Positions 43,736-62,042 of a DNA stretch of 64,000 nucleotides are shown here, one piece after another (the stretch's first letter is position 1; every line of letters starts with the position of its first letter). Source of the DNA: Wuchereria bancrofti. Its lineage: Eukaryota; Nematoda; Chromadorea; Rhabditida; Onchocercidae. Below the pieces are notes generated by a model. The model saw nothing but the letters and a program-made list of their open reading frames with translations. It did no database searches and had not been told where the DNA came from. The stretch lies in contig SSBO01000012.1 of assembly GCA_005281725.1 (NCBI GenBank), positions 6,265,177 to 6,329,176 of the forward strand. Direction: 5' to 3'. The position numbers and the translations under genes are program-made.

Positions 43736-45119
43736 TAATTCGCAAGTACTTATTTGGCAGAACCCTTGTCGTGTTCTTTGTCTTCCTGTGATTATAATAG
43801 CATTCAGATATCTCCAGTTTCACTACTTTTTATCTAAATTAATTTATACTTTTCCTTTTTCCTTAACACATCCGATTGAAATAACTGATTGATTTTTCAA
43901 TAGAGTATTGCGTAGGAGCTGTTCATCTCTTCAATGAATGTTACGTAACACTTTAAGATCTAATCTTCTGAAGGAATTAGTGAATTTTTTAAATTATGGA
44001 AAACATGTTCGTTGCATACTGATATATGCCGTGGCTCCTAAATTGGATTTTATTGCAAACTGATGAAAGTAGTCAATTTTTTTTGACAACCTTATTCTTT
44101 GGAAACTCCGTCACTACCACTTTATTTTTTGAGGTTACTATCATGTGTTATATTTGTTTGATTTGAGGTAGCTTTTACTCTTATTTGGGCTACATCAAAT
44201 CAGAGCCCAGTGCGAAGGAAGAAATGTGAGGACTAAAAGGAATACGCCACCTTCTTTTGGACTAATTAATCTGAATAAATACCGAATCCTTATACTTCAC
44301 CAGTTGCTGTGAAATTGTGTCTGTTTTAGAGCATTTTAATATAAGTGCTTTTGTTTATGACTTCTACGTTCAGTGACTCCTTAATTTAACTAGTTTATTT
44401 AAATCTTCGAAAATTAGATTACTCCTTCAATAATGAAAATGATGTTTTTTTGGAAAGATGCATGGACCGACTTTTAATAAGCTTGCTGCAGCATTATGCC
44501 TTATTCAGTGAGTCGACTAATTGTCCTGAGATGATTCGGTGGAAGGTTACAGATGATAGGTCCCTCGGAAAAGTTTCACTGCATTAAGCAATTTATCTGG
44601 TCTTTATAAAAAATTAATGAGCAAAAGTACAAACTGATGTTGAGGATATGTCGAGTTTTGGTAGAGAGGAGAGATTGATTATATATATATATATATATGA
44701 ATCACGGTGGAAAGAACCGCAGTGGCTAAAAGGAGAAAAGTGGCCACAATGGGAATTCAAATATCAAGGAGACGATGAATTTAGTAGAGCAATTATGACG
44801 ACTATTAGAAAGGTAGAGGAAGCTTCTAAATCAGTAAAAATTCAATCCATATATATATGAATATGAAGTTTAAATAAGAGAACGGGGAAGAAAGGACCAA
44901 GAACCCCGAGATAATAGGATCATTATAGCATGTAAGCGTTTACAACACTTGCTCACTGAAATTTAGTTGCTGTCTGTGTGGAGTGGAACAAAGATGATAG
45001 TTAATATATGGTTATGCAGTGACAATAAAAATGTGAATTTTTGGGAAAAATTTTCTGGTTAGAAGGGATTCAAGAACCGATTTAGTCCAAATTAGGGAAC
45101 TACATATTTGTTGCACTTT
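43736..45119. other. intergenic region
   Basis: Between convergent genes. It contains the BEL/Pao fragment near 44704-44800 and an AT dinucleotide run at about 44680-44699. Nothing else supported. Confidence 0.6.
44704..44800 (+). mobile_element. short BEL/Pao pol fragment
   Basis: The frame reads RWKEPQWLKGEKWPQWEF, the WWKGPxWL...WPQWE pattern that follows the RNase H region of BEL/Pao polyproteins. The same pattern occurs in the larger remnant near 58705-58760. It sits alone, truncated on both sides, inside a 71-codon frame from 44648 that begins with a TA microsatellite. Confidence 0.6.
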
Positions 45120-49514
<4,395 letters not shown>

Positions 49515-49525
49515 CTGAGAAAATC
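49515..49525 (-). promoter_or_regulatory. likely trans-splice acceptor of gfat
   Basis: On the minus strand ATTTTCTCAG directly abuts the ATG at 49514, with no in-frame coding exon upstream. This is the usual look of a nematode spliced-leader site and fixes the start so that Cys2 becomes N-terminal after Met removal. Confidence 0.6.
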
Positions 49526-50212
49526 TTGATTGGATTTTCCCTTCGACACTAAAATTAGATGCAAAGTTGAACAAGTATCAGAATATGGTGCAATATAAAG
49601 TTGCGTAGCGAGACCATACCAGTATGTCGACAAATCTTTAAAACATGAGAAAGATTGTGCAGTTTTTTAACAGGATGTATATCTCGAATCGTTTAAGCTT
49701 CCATTTTTAAGCATTTGTATGCATTGCTTCGGGAAATACAAATACGATAAAAGAATGAGACATTTCTGATTCTTCATTAAACAGAGTATAATGAAGGCCT
49801 ATTTTATACGTGAAGAAGAGGAGTGAAAAGAGTATTTATTTCAGAGAATATTCTCGAATATTATTTGAAAAATTGTATTCTTAGAGAAAGAAGTTAAAAA
49901 CACAAGAGAATAGGAAAATCAACATTATAGAAATAGACCTTATCAGTAATTCGATCGGGTCAACAGCAATGTGAAGAAGGAAAAGACATGTAACATACAT
50001 GTGATGGTCATTGTACTCTAGCAATAGCTACACATACAACTGTCATACAAACACTATTTCCCCCTCGTTGTTGACCTTCTCCAAAAGTTTGATCACAGTA
50101 ATCTGCTAATAATTTTTTCTCCACACTTTCAACATTTAGTATATATTCTGACACTAAATTTGGACCACCTACAACTAACATGGGGAGGAAAAGTTCGCTC
50201 AGCGATCATTTC
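49526..50212. other. intergenic region upstream of gfat
   Basis: AT-rich, no supported gene. It should include the gfat promoter and the 3' flank of the unrecognised minus-strand gene. Confidence 0.5.
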
Positions 50213-51740
50213 TCAGTTCCCTTTCGCGTCTTGCCGCCCCGTATAGATGGTCTCCACAAATTTGAAATATGCAGCTAGGAAAAGAAAGATATGAATAGGA
50301 GCATATGAATGCACAATATTAACAATGCTTGAATGTGTTTGCAATGCACCTTAACATTTCAACAGATGTAAAAAAAGAAAAAGAAATGCAATTAATAATG
50401 GGAAGATCGAAGTTTAATAAGGAAAGAAAAAGTGGTGAAAGACAATGCCAAGGATGACTAATTAAGCAATTTCAAGCGACAAATTTGAAAATTGAACTCA
50501 TTTGCAAAAAAATAGAAAATCACACAGCCTCTGGACTCAAAAAAATTGTTGGAAGGATAAGGCCACGGAAGGGTGGGTTCGCGCTTTAATGTGGAGCAAT
50601 CCCTACTAAATGTGTGCAATGATGACTCATACGTGCTTCCATTGGCGCCGCGTTATTTGTTAGGGATTTCATATCTGCATTATGACACTATTTTGGTAAC
50701 TGCTGCTATCTTTAAATAAACAAGTTTGGCGAGGATTTCCCAGCCGTTTTACTTGTCTAAATTAGCAAAGAAACCAACGAAGCCCATGTTTGAAATCGTA
50801 TGTTGTGAGCATGTTTTTTGTAGTTTATCTATTACAGAGCTATCCAAACTCTTCCTGAAAATCTGTGAATTGAGAGCTAGTTATTTTTCGGAATACTTAG
50901 GAATAGAATTACCAGCCTATGAATTTCAGTGATTCCGGCTGCTTTCCTTCCTAAAAACGGTAAAGAAAGGGAACTCACTGTGCATTCCAATGTTAGAACA
51001 GAGAAGGCTCGCTTAATTTCTGAATTATAAGAAATTAGGGAGGTGAAAGGAGAGAAGAAAGGACAGTATTCTTCGGCCTTCACCACTCTTAATATCCCTT
51101 ATGCATCTTGGGCTTCAAGGTCATCGGAATAATGGAATAATTAACCAGACGTTAAATAACTGTAAAAGAATTAATTTGGAATACAATTGATTAAAGAAAC
51201 TATTCAACAGTTAGGGAAACGGTGAAAGAAAAAAACAACACGCCTTCCGGAAAATCTTGGAGGACCAGTAACCTTCTCCACGTTTGTGTCTAAAGCAGGA
51301 TTGCCTATTTTTACAACAAAATATTCTCCTTTCTGAACAAATTTGTGATGACCCGTTATATAGTCATAAAAAACGTCCCGCACATATCTGAGAATGAGGA
51401 GAAAGAAAAAGGGATAAGAGATGCATGACTTTTTTCAAAGAGTCATAAGTAGAAAATCTGGTATGCTTGTAAATGTCCAAACAACTTATCTGAAAGTTCT
51501 CCATTTTTCCGAACGAGAGTAGAAATTAGAAGTGTTTAAAAAAGAATCGACCAACTGTCAGACAGATGTAAAAATGCTTTCATGTGCGTGTGGGACAAGA
51601 GTGCCAGAGGAATCGCAATAGTTTACTTTTGTAAGAAGCCAGTAATTGGATACGTGCGACGCTAGCCAGGTTAGCTCAGGATATCCCGGATTTTTTGCCT
51701 GATCAGTTGGAACTTGAGTAATCGAAACAGTTTTATATCA
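50213..51740 (-). CDS. unrecognised spliced gene, partial model
   Basis: Terminal exon 50274-50213 follows a TTTTCCTAG acceptor and ends AKGN-stop. It joins in phase to an exon starting at 51387 after ATTCTCAG and ending at a GTGTTG donor near 51247, which encodes the coding-like segments RDVFYDYITGHHKFVQKGEY and ALDTNVEKVTGPPRFSG. Upstream, a frame at about 51738-51577 reads QAKNPGYPELTWLASHVSNY and LLTKVNYCDSSGTLVPHAHE without a methionine. Its likely donor (GTCTGA) ends in phase 0, whereas the 51387 exon needs phase 2, so a linking exon is missing or misjudged. A further frame near 51820-51920 (EKTYTVLYESQEPEKCWISA) may belong. I do not know the family. The frames' composition, Cys/Trp/Tyr content and acceptors argue for a real gene. 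Confidence 0.5.
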
Positions 51741-54700
51741 GATGCAAAGATGTTGTGGATTGATAACTATTCATTTACTAAAATTTTGAAATTTCACAAC
51801 CACGTGACTCGAACGACGGAAACACTTGAGAAGTGCTGAAATCCAGCACTTTTCTGGTTCTTGACTTTCATAGAGAACTGTATACGTCTTTTCTAATTCG
51901 ACTTCTTTAGCGTTTTCAGTTTTACATTGCTGTTAGGTGACCGCCCATTGTACGAATAAGAACAAAATTCTTTAGCTCCATCCAGAAAACTAGAAATCTG
52001 AGAACCTTGAAATGGGCAGAATAGAGCATTTATAATAGATAATTTTCCGGGAAGAAATCACGCCTTGTTCTGATTTCTCATGTGCGACTGCTTAGTTTTC
52101 ACTTACAGGATCCTCGTTTCAATGTTGAATTGCCACTACTGGCGATTTTCGGGAAATAGTATTTTTGAGGTTATTCGACTTCTCCTTTTCCTTATTGCTT
52201 ATTATTCTTATGATTTTCAAACATTTAGCCGCTTCCAACTTTGAGATCCGAAGATATTAACCTATTATGAGATATTAACCTTATCAGTGTCACTGCACTT
52301 CTAATTCGCAGCTTTCTGAGAATAGTATGCCGAAAACTAGAAATCTGAAGTACTGCTACAAAGCTCCCAGAAGATAAGAACAAAAGATAAGAAACGGAAA
52401 AAAAAGATAAGAATAGGAAGATAAGAAATAGTAATCAGAATGTTGTGACTTAATAGTCTTCACTCACAATCTTCCGAAATAGCTATTCTGAATTTATATT
52501 TTATGCTGGTGAAGGTACCTGCTACTTCTGTTTGTGCGAGTGCTAATCAATGGTTTTCTTTACTCTTGTGAGTTGCGATGTGATGTTTTATTGTTGAAGT
52601 ATTTTGAAAAGTAGTTGATTCTCAAAACGGGATTTTATTTTTTATATCTTTTCAATGATTGAGTTTTATCAACTCGAAGCATTCTAGAAACCTTCAAAAA
52701 GTTCTTAACAATCTTTAATTCCGTTTTTATATGAGTAATAAAGAACCTTCAACGAGATATGCTTTGATTTTACTGAAATTTAGCTAACATTGCTAATAAT
52801 GGGTATGCTAGAATGATATATGACCAGTCATGTTTACTGCACCAGTTGATGCAACTCAATTACGGCAAAGATAAACTAAAATTCTTACGCAGTCTCATTG
52901 TTCTTCACTTCATACTGGAACTTGGGGACGAACATTGTTTACCGGATTCTTCTGAAAAGATGCATTCCAACAGTGCTTCAACACTTTAAGCTAAAAATGT
53001 CTGTAAAGATCTTTGGACACTCTATTATTCACGTAAGTAGGCATCAAAAATGATACATAGTAAACGTAAGCTAAAAAGTAGTCGTCCAAAGTGAATTTTT
53101 CTTAGCGACAAGGTCAGCATTTGGTGAACAAAAATGCATTTACTTTTTCTTCTTGAACAAATAAGATTACTCAAAGGATTTGAACAGTTAAAAACAAGAA
53201 ATAAGCAATGCATTGCTGATTTGCAGAGATTTGCAGAGGGTGAGAAGTGGTTCGATTTGCGTGGCATGAAAATAAGATGCTGGCATTGCAATTAAAACTG
53301 AAAATATTGCATATCTTTTTGCTCCATCCACTGTACAGTAACACAACATATTGAACGAAGATCTCAAACACGCATCATAACGTCATCGTCTCGTCCTTTA
53401 TCTCGTTCAAAAACATAATTATTAAGTGAATGAGCAATACCTAATGAGCATTTCATCAGTATGATTTTATCATAAATTGCAATTTTTGCATAACTAAAAT
53501 TTTTGACGTGAAATCAGTATAAAAAAAAGACAGAATCCTTTTTTGAAGCAGGTATATTGATTTTTAAATTCAGGATCTTCCCTTCACTCCGTCACAATTT
53601 CAAATATCGCAAAATTATAAAATGTTACAATGAACATGTCCAATGATTTATATACAGAGTTTTGAAACTCACATGTTTCTCACAGTTGTTTGTTACCTAA
53701 AATTGCTCACCGCTTTTTTGTTTATATTAAAATAGCATTCTTATCTGGTGTTGAATCTGTAATTAAGTTGTTATCTTGTAACGTATTGAAATTTAACAAA
53801 TATATGACGACCATTTCCATTTTAATAGGTATATATGCTATGTAAACACACAGTTCATCTTTTCCAAAACTTCTTTCAACACACAATACTTCATCCTAAT
53901 AGTTTATACTTTACTACAAAAATTTTAATTATTGTAGTGCTATATCTGTTAATAAAGAGATCCTGTTAATGAAAAGAGACATCCCGAGATCAAGGCCGCT
54001 ACAGAGAAAATTATTAACCTTTTCGAGTGTGCAGGTAAAATTTTCTTTCAAGCATTGTTCGCTAAACACTGCAGAGCATAACTCCTTGCCTGAGATATCA
54101 CTCGGCGAATATGGAAATAATGTTACTACCTTATTGTTACTATTATATTATTTTTTACTTCTATTACTTTCGTTACTGTTATTACTTTTGTAACACATTG
54201 CTTTACTGTGTGAAGTTCAGTGATGTTATTACTTTCCTTCTTGCAGTTTTGTGCGCTTTTTTCCTTCAAGGTCTTTATAAATAGTCGTTAACAAGCAAGT
54301 TTGGAGAGTAGCATCAGTCCGGAAATTTTTAAAGCCATGAAATTCAATTTTTAAAACTTATGTAAAAAATTTCAAATTTTGGACGCCACGTATCTAATAA
54401 ATAAAATGTTAGGTATTGATTAGTAAATCTGTTAACATTATCACTGAGAGAATGGCCGTAATGTTTGCTTCTTTTACGGTTGGTCTTTCTGCAAAATGTC
54501 AAATGATACCTTCTTACGAAAAAGGAAAATTCAGTGTTGAAATCTACTTGATTTATCAATATTTATTTGTGTTATATTAATGCTGTTTAAGCCTGTATTA
54601 GTTATGGCGCTTTGACCATTTAGTGTAATGAACTTCTGTACTTCGGTATCACTTGAAATTTCTGTCCCGTCATCATCCAAATTGATAGTAACATGAAGTT

Positions 54701-56500
54701 TTTAATACTGATGGTGAAATCGGGTAATCTACTTGGCTTATTCCAAATTTTCTTGCAAGGAAAATGCACAGAATTTAATTTTTATTACTAATTAGAACAA
54801 TCATAAATAAAAACTTTGAGAGTACCAAACATAAAGCAAAAGATTAAATATCGAATTATATATCATTCTGCATAAATAAACTCACATGTTAATGTATTGC
54901 AGCGTTTATTTGAGGCAAAATTTTTAATAGATGTTGAGTAAGGCGTTGTTAACATAATGCTGAGAAAACAGAAGGCATTTATACAAAGTTATCGTGGGAA
55001 TTCGTCTGTGACCGACTGCTAAGAGATTTACAAAGATCGTAACAAAAGAGAAACATGATGGTGTTCAGGCCTGAATTTATTTTATTGAAATGTTAAGTAT
55101 CTTGCACATTCATCAACGAGTCCCCCACAATTTTTTTCCTTGCGCTTTAAACTGGCAGACCGTGATTAGTAATAATGTTTTTGTATATTTTTCAGTACAA
55201 ATGAAATACATTTTATATTGGTATGCATTAATAATTATATATATAACATACATTGAAAAAAGTTGTGTTGACATGAGTAAATTATGGTTTTTGCAAATTA
55301 CAATTTATGCAAGTAGAAGAAACGATTTGTGGGTGGTTCAAAAGAAAATATCCAGATATTAAGTAGAGTGTGTCTTCTGAAATCATCTGTTACAACTAAT
55401 CATCCATCACAAACAACTAATCATACATCACACTGTGGAATGACCCGCACAATGTCAACCTTTTAACCATTAAGTTTGATTCTCCATATGATTAGATTAT
55501 ACTCATGAATATCATCAAGTTTATAACAGTTATTTGATCAGTACTTAAAGCTCGTAAAAAGTATAAAAACATGATTTTTAATACTTATTTACATTCATTC
55601 TGCTTGACTACAGGTTCTCCCCTCATTAGGTAATTTATTATGCAGTGCTTCTACGCATAAACTATTCATTTTAAAATACTCTTTATACAAAATCGAGTAC
55701 AATGAAGTCGAAAACAATATTTAATGTAAAGTTGAAAATGTTGTACAGGGATTAGGTTATGAAATTACTTCCTATAAGGATCATACAATCAAAACTGATT
55801 TATGTAGAGAGAACAAGTCTCTTTATTTGGGATTGAAAATTCATTTCGAAGGATTTGCATCACTTTAGATTCCCGTGAATATTCTGCTTTGGCCACTTCT
55901 TCCTTATAAATATGAAAAGACAACGATGTGAAGGAAAAACAGACGAAAAAGATAGTGGGACAATTACTACGCCTCATAAAGAGAGTAGCACAATTTATGT
56001 TATAGTGTTGTTGATATCGGTGATAATGTTTGCTTTGCCTTCTAAGGCTTTATCAGTAATGGCTTCTGATGTATAATAATTAATCAGTTACCGTACATTT
56101 AAAATATTTAATTAGGAAGTATTCAGAAACGTATAATAGGACTAAAATTTAATTTTAGAGTTAAAAGAAAGAATAAAGAAAAACAATTTAGCACAAAGTA
56201 TAGTGCAACTTATCCGTCAGTGAGGAAAGGACGAGAACCCAGAGAAAATCCCTTTTCTAGATTTTCCACAGCAACATGAGCTTCAACACTTTCACGTTAT
56301 TGATCTCCTCATCTCTAAATTCAATTATTTTGCTCTACCAAAATTTTCACCTTTTCCATCAAACCTGTTATAACCATGCACAACTTCTATCACTTGGTTA
56401 GCTGGAACTGCAATTTTAGCTTTCTACTGCGAACAAGAGAAAAATCTGGTAACTATGCAAAACCAGCGAAACTCAGGCCTTAATATGGATTTATTAGGTA
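51741..56500. other. mostly non-coding region
   Basis: About 4.8 kb, AT-rich. The right part of the unrecognised minus-strand gene may extend into 51.8-52.4 kb. A TTA/TTAC-rich low-complexity stretch occupies 54120-54195 and yields a meaningless Leu-rich frame. No other feature supported. Confidence 0.5.
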
Positions 56501-59500
56501 GTTTTGTTTTTTTTTTTGTTATGGTTTGGAGTTTGTGCAGACGAATGTTACGAATGGAGTCTGTTGCAACGAATTTTATTCGCTAACAACTACGTCACAC
56601 GAAGTATTAATCTATATTGGCAATATGCTGATAATTTATAAAAAGCTGACCAAGACAAATGGTTTAAAGGGCACTGGATCACAACAAGCGCATGATTACA
56701 ATGAGTAAAGAGCTGTCAGATGACCTTTACTCTTATATGGCAAGAGCTGGGTCTCAACACTGTGTCAGTTGCTCATAAGAACGATTAGAAAACCTTTACG
56801 ATATTTCGATATTGCAAGTAGATTTGGTTTAGAACAAAAGAGCAACATATTAAGCGATGCATATACTCTTTGTTAACGGCTGTAGCATTCCATGAGTAAG
56901 CCCATCTACAGTTGGAAGATGAATGATTGCTTATATCATATACAATTTTGAAACAGTTTTATATTTGCCTAAGGAATATTTTATTAAAACAATCTTTTAA
57001 AACAACCTCAGATTTAACACAGTTTTATTTCAACATATTATTATCATTCGGTTCTTCTGACAAAAATATTTTAACAAATAAATTGGCATGTCGATTCCAG
57101 AAGCTTGCTGGTTACAGCTTGATCTGCCTGACACAATCCTATTTATTTAAAAAGTGATACCTTCCAGCAGTTTTAATATACATGTGCAGTAAATTATATT
57201 AAAAAGTTGATAGTATGAATGGCAGTCAAAAATGTGATGCTGAATAGGAAATACTTAATCATTCATTTTCTTTTTTTTTAATTTTAGGAAGAAATTCGCG
57301 ATTTNNNNNNNNNNNNNNNNNNNNNNNNNNNNNNNNNNNNNNNNNNNNNNNNNNNNNNNNNNNNNNNNNNNNNNNNNNNNNNNNNNNNNNNNNNNNNNNN
57401 NNNNNNNNNNNNNNNNNNNNNNNNNNNNNNNNNNNNNNNNNNNNNNNNNNNNNNNNNNNNNNNNNNNNNNNNNNNNNNNNNNNNNNNNNNNNNNNNNNNN
57501 NNNNNNNNNNNNNNNNNNNNNNNNNNNNNNNNNNNNNNNNNNNNNNNNNNNNNNNNNNNNNNNNNNNNNNNNNNNNNNNNNNNNNNNNNNNNNNNNNNNN
57601 NNNNNNNNNNNNNNNNNNNNNNNNNNNNNNNNNNNNNNNNNNNNNNNNNNNNNNNNNNNNNNNNNNNNNNNNNNNNNNNNNNNNNNNNNNNNNNNNNNNN
57701 NNNNNNNNNNNNNNNNNNNNNNNNNNNNNNNNNNNNNNNNNNNNNNNNNNNNNNNNNNNNNNNNNNNNNNNNNNNNNNNNNNNNNNNNNNNNNNNNNNNN
57801 NNNNNNNNNNNNNNNNNNNNNNNNNNNNNNNNNNNNNNNNNNNNNNNNNNNNNNNNNNNNNNNNNNNNNNNNNNNNNNNNNNNNNNNNNNNNNNNNNNNN
57901 NNNNNNNNNNNNNNNNNNNNNNNNNNNNNNNNNNNNNNNNNNNNNNNNNNNNNNNNNNNNNNNNNNNCCACCAGAACGAAACTACATTGGATTCCTTTGA
58001 TTGAAGGATATTTAAGGACAAGTTATCAAAGACAACATAGCATGCTGTTGCATCCAGAGAGTTCCATTTGGGGTGATATCATCTCCCTTTTTATTGTCTG
58101 CCACTCCCAGCTATCACCTAAAAACTCATGAAAGCGAAATTACATTAGAAATCTGGAAAAATCTCTTCTTGACAAAGTTATATCACCAGATAAAGGAACC
58201 CAAGAAGCATTCAAAAATTGTCAAGAAATGAAATCTCTCTTCAAAGAAGCGTCAATGGAATTTCCTAAAGGAATTTCTTTCAAATGGCAATGGATTCAAC
58301 AAATTTATTCCCAAGAAAGAACGAGCAGAAGCAAGCTGATTTGAGAAAATTCTTGATTCAATTTGAATCCCAAAATAGATGTCATCCAGGTAATCTTAAA
58401 AACTTTAGAATGAAAGGGATCTGACTAAAAGAACAATTTTACAATTCATAGCGTTTTAGTAGGACATACTTATTGGAGTACGAGCAGCTCATTTTGTAAC
58501 AAATCAGTTAGAATTCGAAAATGCACCAATAACTTTATGGTCGACTTTAAATGTGCATCACACTAAATCTAGAGCTGTTCCCGACTGTTACCAAAATTTG
58601 TACAAAGTCGAATTATTCTTGTTTCGTTACATTCCAGGGAAAAATAATCCAGTCGATATTGAAACAAAGGGACTTTCTCCAACAAAACTTGAGGTCTACG
58701 AAATATGGTGGAAAAGAGACCATCATGGCTGGAAAAGAAGGAAAACAACTGGCCACAATAGGAATATAATTTCGATGGAGACTTTAAAAATGAAGAAGAA
58801 AGTGAAATCCTTATCGTGAAGGTAACAAAGAAAATTATAAAAACAAGTTTTAAACTTATAGATGCGAGTCGCTTAGTAAGTGTCAAGATTAATGAGGAAA
58901 GATTACTGCATAAACTTTTAAATTCATAAAATTACAACAAGAAGACAAATACCATGGTTACAATCTTATCAACGATAAACGGTCAGTTTACAACAAATGA
59001 TTGAAAATTAACAATGAATGTATTGATTAGGTAAGCGCAATCAGAGAGAATAACTGAAAAAGAAATAAATAAATGGAATCCATACCACGATATAGAAAAT
59101 TGCTAGTGGAAATCCAAAAGTCGATTGGGAAACTCCGAATTGAATGAAGGCAGTCTACATCCAATTTAACTTCCACGACATAATCCCATAACTGAACTTT
59201 TCATAGAACACATCATGCTGGAATTGCCCATACATTTTCAAAATTGAGAACAGAATTCTGGATATCCAAAGGTAGAACCGAATTAAGCGAGTATTGAAGA
59301 AGTGTATGCATTGTAAAGGATAGAAAGCAAAAACATTCAAGTTTCTGTCATGCCTAATCTTCTAGAAACCTGAGTCATGCGCTTCCAAACATTCGCACAT
59401 ATTGGATTGGATTATACGGGTCCTCTTTCTAATAAAACTGAAACCGGCATAAAAGATGGGTAGCTTTCTTTATATGTTTCACAACAAGAGCAGTGCATTC

Positions 59501-60300
59501 AGAACTGGTAGAAAATTTATCTGCCGAAAGTTTTTTGTACACAATGAATCTTCTTAAACCCGACGAGGTTATTCTAAATTAGTCTTAAGTGATAATGATA
59601 GCCAGTTCCAATTAGTTTTTAGACCATTATGGACCGAAATATACAATTTTCCTAGCAAATAAAGGAATAATCTGGAAGAGTACCATACCAAAAGCCTGTG
59701 AAGTGGTGGAGTTTTATGAGTGAATAATTGGAATAACCAATTGGGCAATGAGAAGAGCCATTGGTGGGGGGAAGTTATTATGGGGAAGAAAACAACACTA
59801 ATGGTAGAAGTCGAAGGTATATTAAATACTCGGCCACTAACATAAACTTTGAAGATGATGTAATTATATGTCCGATTGATTTTATCTTGCCTATTGCTTC
59901 TTTCGTTACCCCAATTGTTAGCGACAACTTTTTTTTTCCTCTCACAAATTAAGTACCAAGGAAAAACTTACGAAATATTGGTCAAATACTCTCAAAGCTT
60001 GGATACATTTCGGGACAAACGCAGAAATGACTATTTAATCAGTCTTCGAGAACGAACTAAAAGAGAACACTCTTCTCTAAGAAATGTAGTAACAAGAACA
60101 CTTCATGAGGAAGAAAATGTATTAGTTAACAAATCAGAAGTTCCTCACGGTGTATAGAAATTAGCCAGGATAAAAGAAATTAAAGAAAGAATAGAGAAAT
60201 AAAAAGTGCCTCAATAGAATTACCACATGAAAAACTCCTGAACCGACCAGTGAATACATTAAATATGCTGTACCTCTAGAAATCAACGACAAAGGTTAGT
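56500..60300 (+). mobile_element. degenerate BEL/Pao retrotransposon, plus strand
   Basis: Right of the assembly gap, frames in different registers follow the order of a BEL/Pao polyprotein. A reverse transcriptase piece with RVPFGVISSPFLLSAT lies near 58040-58110. The RNase H end with LFRYIPGKNNPVDIETKG lies near 58620-58680, then the WWK...PSWL...WPQ pattern to about 58770. Integrase pieces follow: FAHIGLDYTGPLSNKTETG near 59390-59450 and a C-terminal DVIICPIDFILP near 59860-59890. The final LRERTKREHSSLRN block lies near 60040-60090. Stops and frameshifts occur throughout, so it is inactive. Left of the gap, 56500-56900 resembles the opposite-strand Gag fragment at 60.7-61.0 kb and is probably this element's 5' part. 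No terminal LTR pair was seen. Confidence 0.75.
57305..57967. other. assembly gap (663 N)
   Basis: A run of undetermined bases inside the BEL/Pao remnant. Open frames spanning it are artefacts. The true gap length may differ from 663. Confidence 1.
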
Positions 60301-60649
60301 TCAAAAACCCAATAACAGCGTTCGACAAATCAGTCCAGAAATCGCTTTACGAAAAAAAACGACTATTCAAGCAAAGGTACCCAATTCTTTTTCCTGAAGG
60401 TTTTCTCTCAACAGAGAGAATCTCCTTCAAGCGGAAATGTCGGAAAAACCAAATACAATATGTCGAAACAAATTTGTATTAAATCCATAAGACTAAACAT
60501 TTTCTTATTTGAATAAACACATAAATGTTTCAATTAGATAAGTGTTTCAATTAAGGAATCTTTCACCCAATACTCATCTGCATTGTCTGCAATTTTACAG
60601 TTTGTTAACAAAACATATGTGCACCAGTCAATGTGTTGAAAATTTCTCC

Positions 60650-61440
60650 TAATTTTATTATCAAGATCTTCCAGCCTGACTGTTAGCAAGTTGTCAGCTC
60701 TTTGTCCAACTAACGTCCCTTGTTCTAAACCAAATCACTTCCAATGTTGAAATATTGTAGAGGCTTTCTAATCCAATAGTCAGTCTTATGAGAATTGATA
60801 TAATGTTAAAATCCAACTCTTACTATATGAAGAATAAAAATTATCCGATAGAGATAGCTCTTTACTCACAGTAATCATACGGTTTGTTGTAAAGGAAGTA
60901 GTTTTGTTCGCGATCACCGCTTTTCCATTTTTCGCTTTCTGCGCCTTAAATTTTTTAATATTGTTCAATAGCCTCGTTCAGTGATAATCTTTATCTCAAT
61001 AAAATAAAGACTGGTCAACATTGCTTTCTCTGCAAAGCATTCCCTATTCGGCTCTACGATCTTCTCGAATCAGACTCTATTTCACGACAAATTTATTTGA
61101 TTCCACCGTTTTCTACAAGATAAAGCATAGCAGAATAACTTCGAAGTTCCTTCTTTCCCCGAATCAACATTAATTTAAGAACGGCAACCTTATTTTCTAA
61201 TTTTGCCTTTCACGTTCTCATTCGGTTGTATCACCATTTTGTATGCCAAAAATCAGATCTTTAAATGTTGTCAATATGCGTGCACTTGCAGATGTCCTCA
61301 CTTTTCATTTTTTCTTGGGTTTAATTTTCTACAATGTTCCTATTAAGGGATTCCATGATCCGTGGATCTCTTTCGATGATATATTCATCAGAAGTGTTCA
61401 ACTTGGTCTGTCCAAAGAATGCGAAGAGATACCATCCAAA
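60650..61440 (-). mobile_element. BEL/Pao Gag N-terminal fragment, minus strand
   Basis: Minus-strand frames read KAKLENKVAVLKLML near 61190, SLNEAIEQY near 61000 and KPYDYCE near 60880, in the order of a BEL/Pao Gag start. The piece 60725-60990 is an inverted, diverged copy of about 56580-56845. It abuts the 3' end of the plus-strand remnant, so two elements lie tail to tail or a rearrangement occurred. Stops break the frame. Confidence 0.5.
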
Positions 61441-62042
61441 TAAAAACTTATTGCTCAACCTACTTACTTGTTTATACACAACGACCAATCGTGATAACCA
61501 GTTGTAAGTACAGGTATAATTTCACGTTATCTCGAGATGCTTTGTAGAGTATCGGTTTCACTCTGCTAAACACGGAAAATAGAAGCAGCAGATAGCTAAT
61601 ACTGATCGTTGTGCATCATTACATCGCTACAGTGTTTCAATCAAAATGGTTTTGGAAGATTCCCCTCTTTGGTCTCAACTAGTTCTTCAGTCTTAGAGAA
61701 TCCTTGCATTTTTGAAATTTCGTAAGCAAAGAAGTTATCTCCGTGTCATTTTATACTCCATACGTGTGCTATTTGCTTATCCCTGCTACTAACTCTGATT
61801 TGATCAGCCATGTAAGTTAGGTTGAAAGCGATGTTGACATCAAAAATCTCTTTTTGGAACTGTTTTCAATGCCAGTTAGCAGCTTATAGAACTAAAATAT
61901 CTCTTTGTCTACTTTAGATTTTTTTATTAACATCGATTCAGGACTAATATACATAGTTATGAAGGGAATCTGATCAAGACCACAGTAAAGAACCAAAAAA
62001 AAGACCACATGTTCAGAGCAACTAAACAAGACTTCCTGCTGA

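Noticed and set aside
54120..54195. Leu-rich hydrophobic tail resembling a membrane segment
   Set aside because: Produced by TTA/TTAC low-complexity repeats.
57255..58021. Two open frames of about 240 codons
   Set aside because: They span the run of N; nearly all residues are undetermined.
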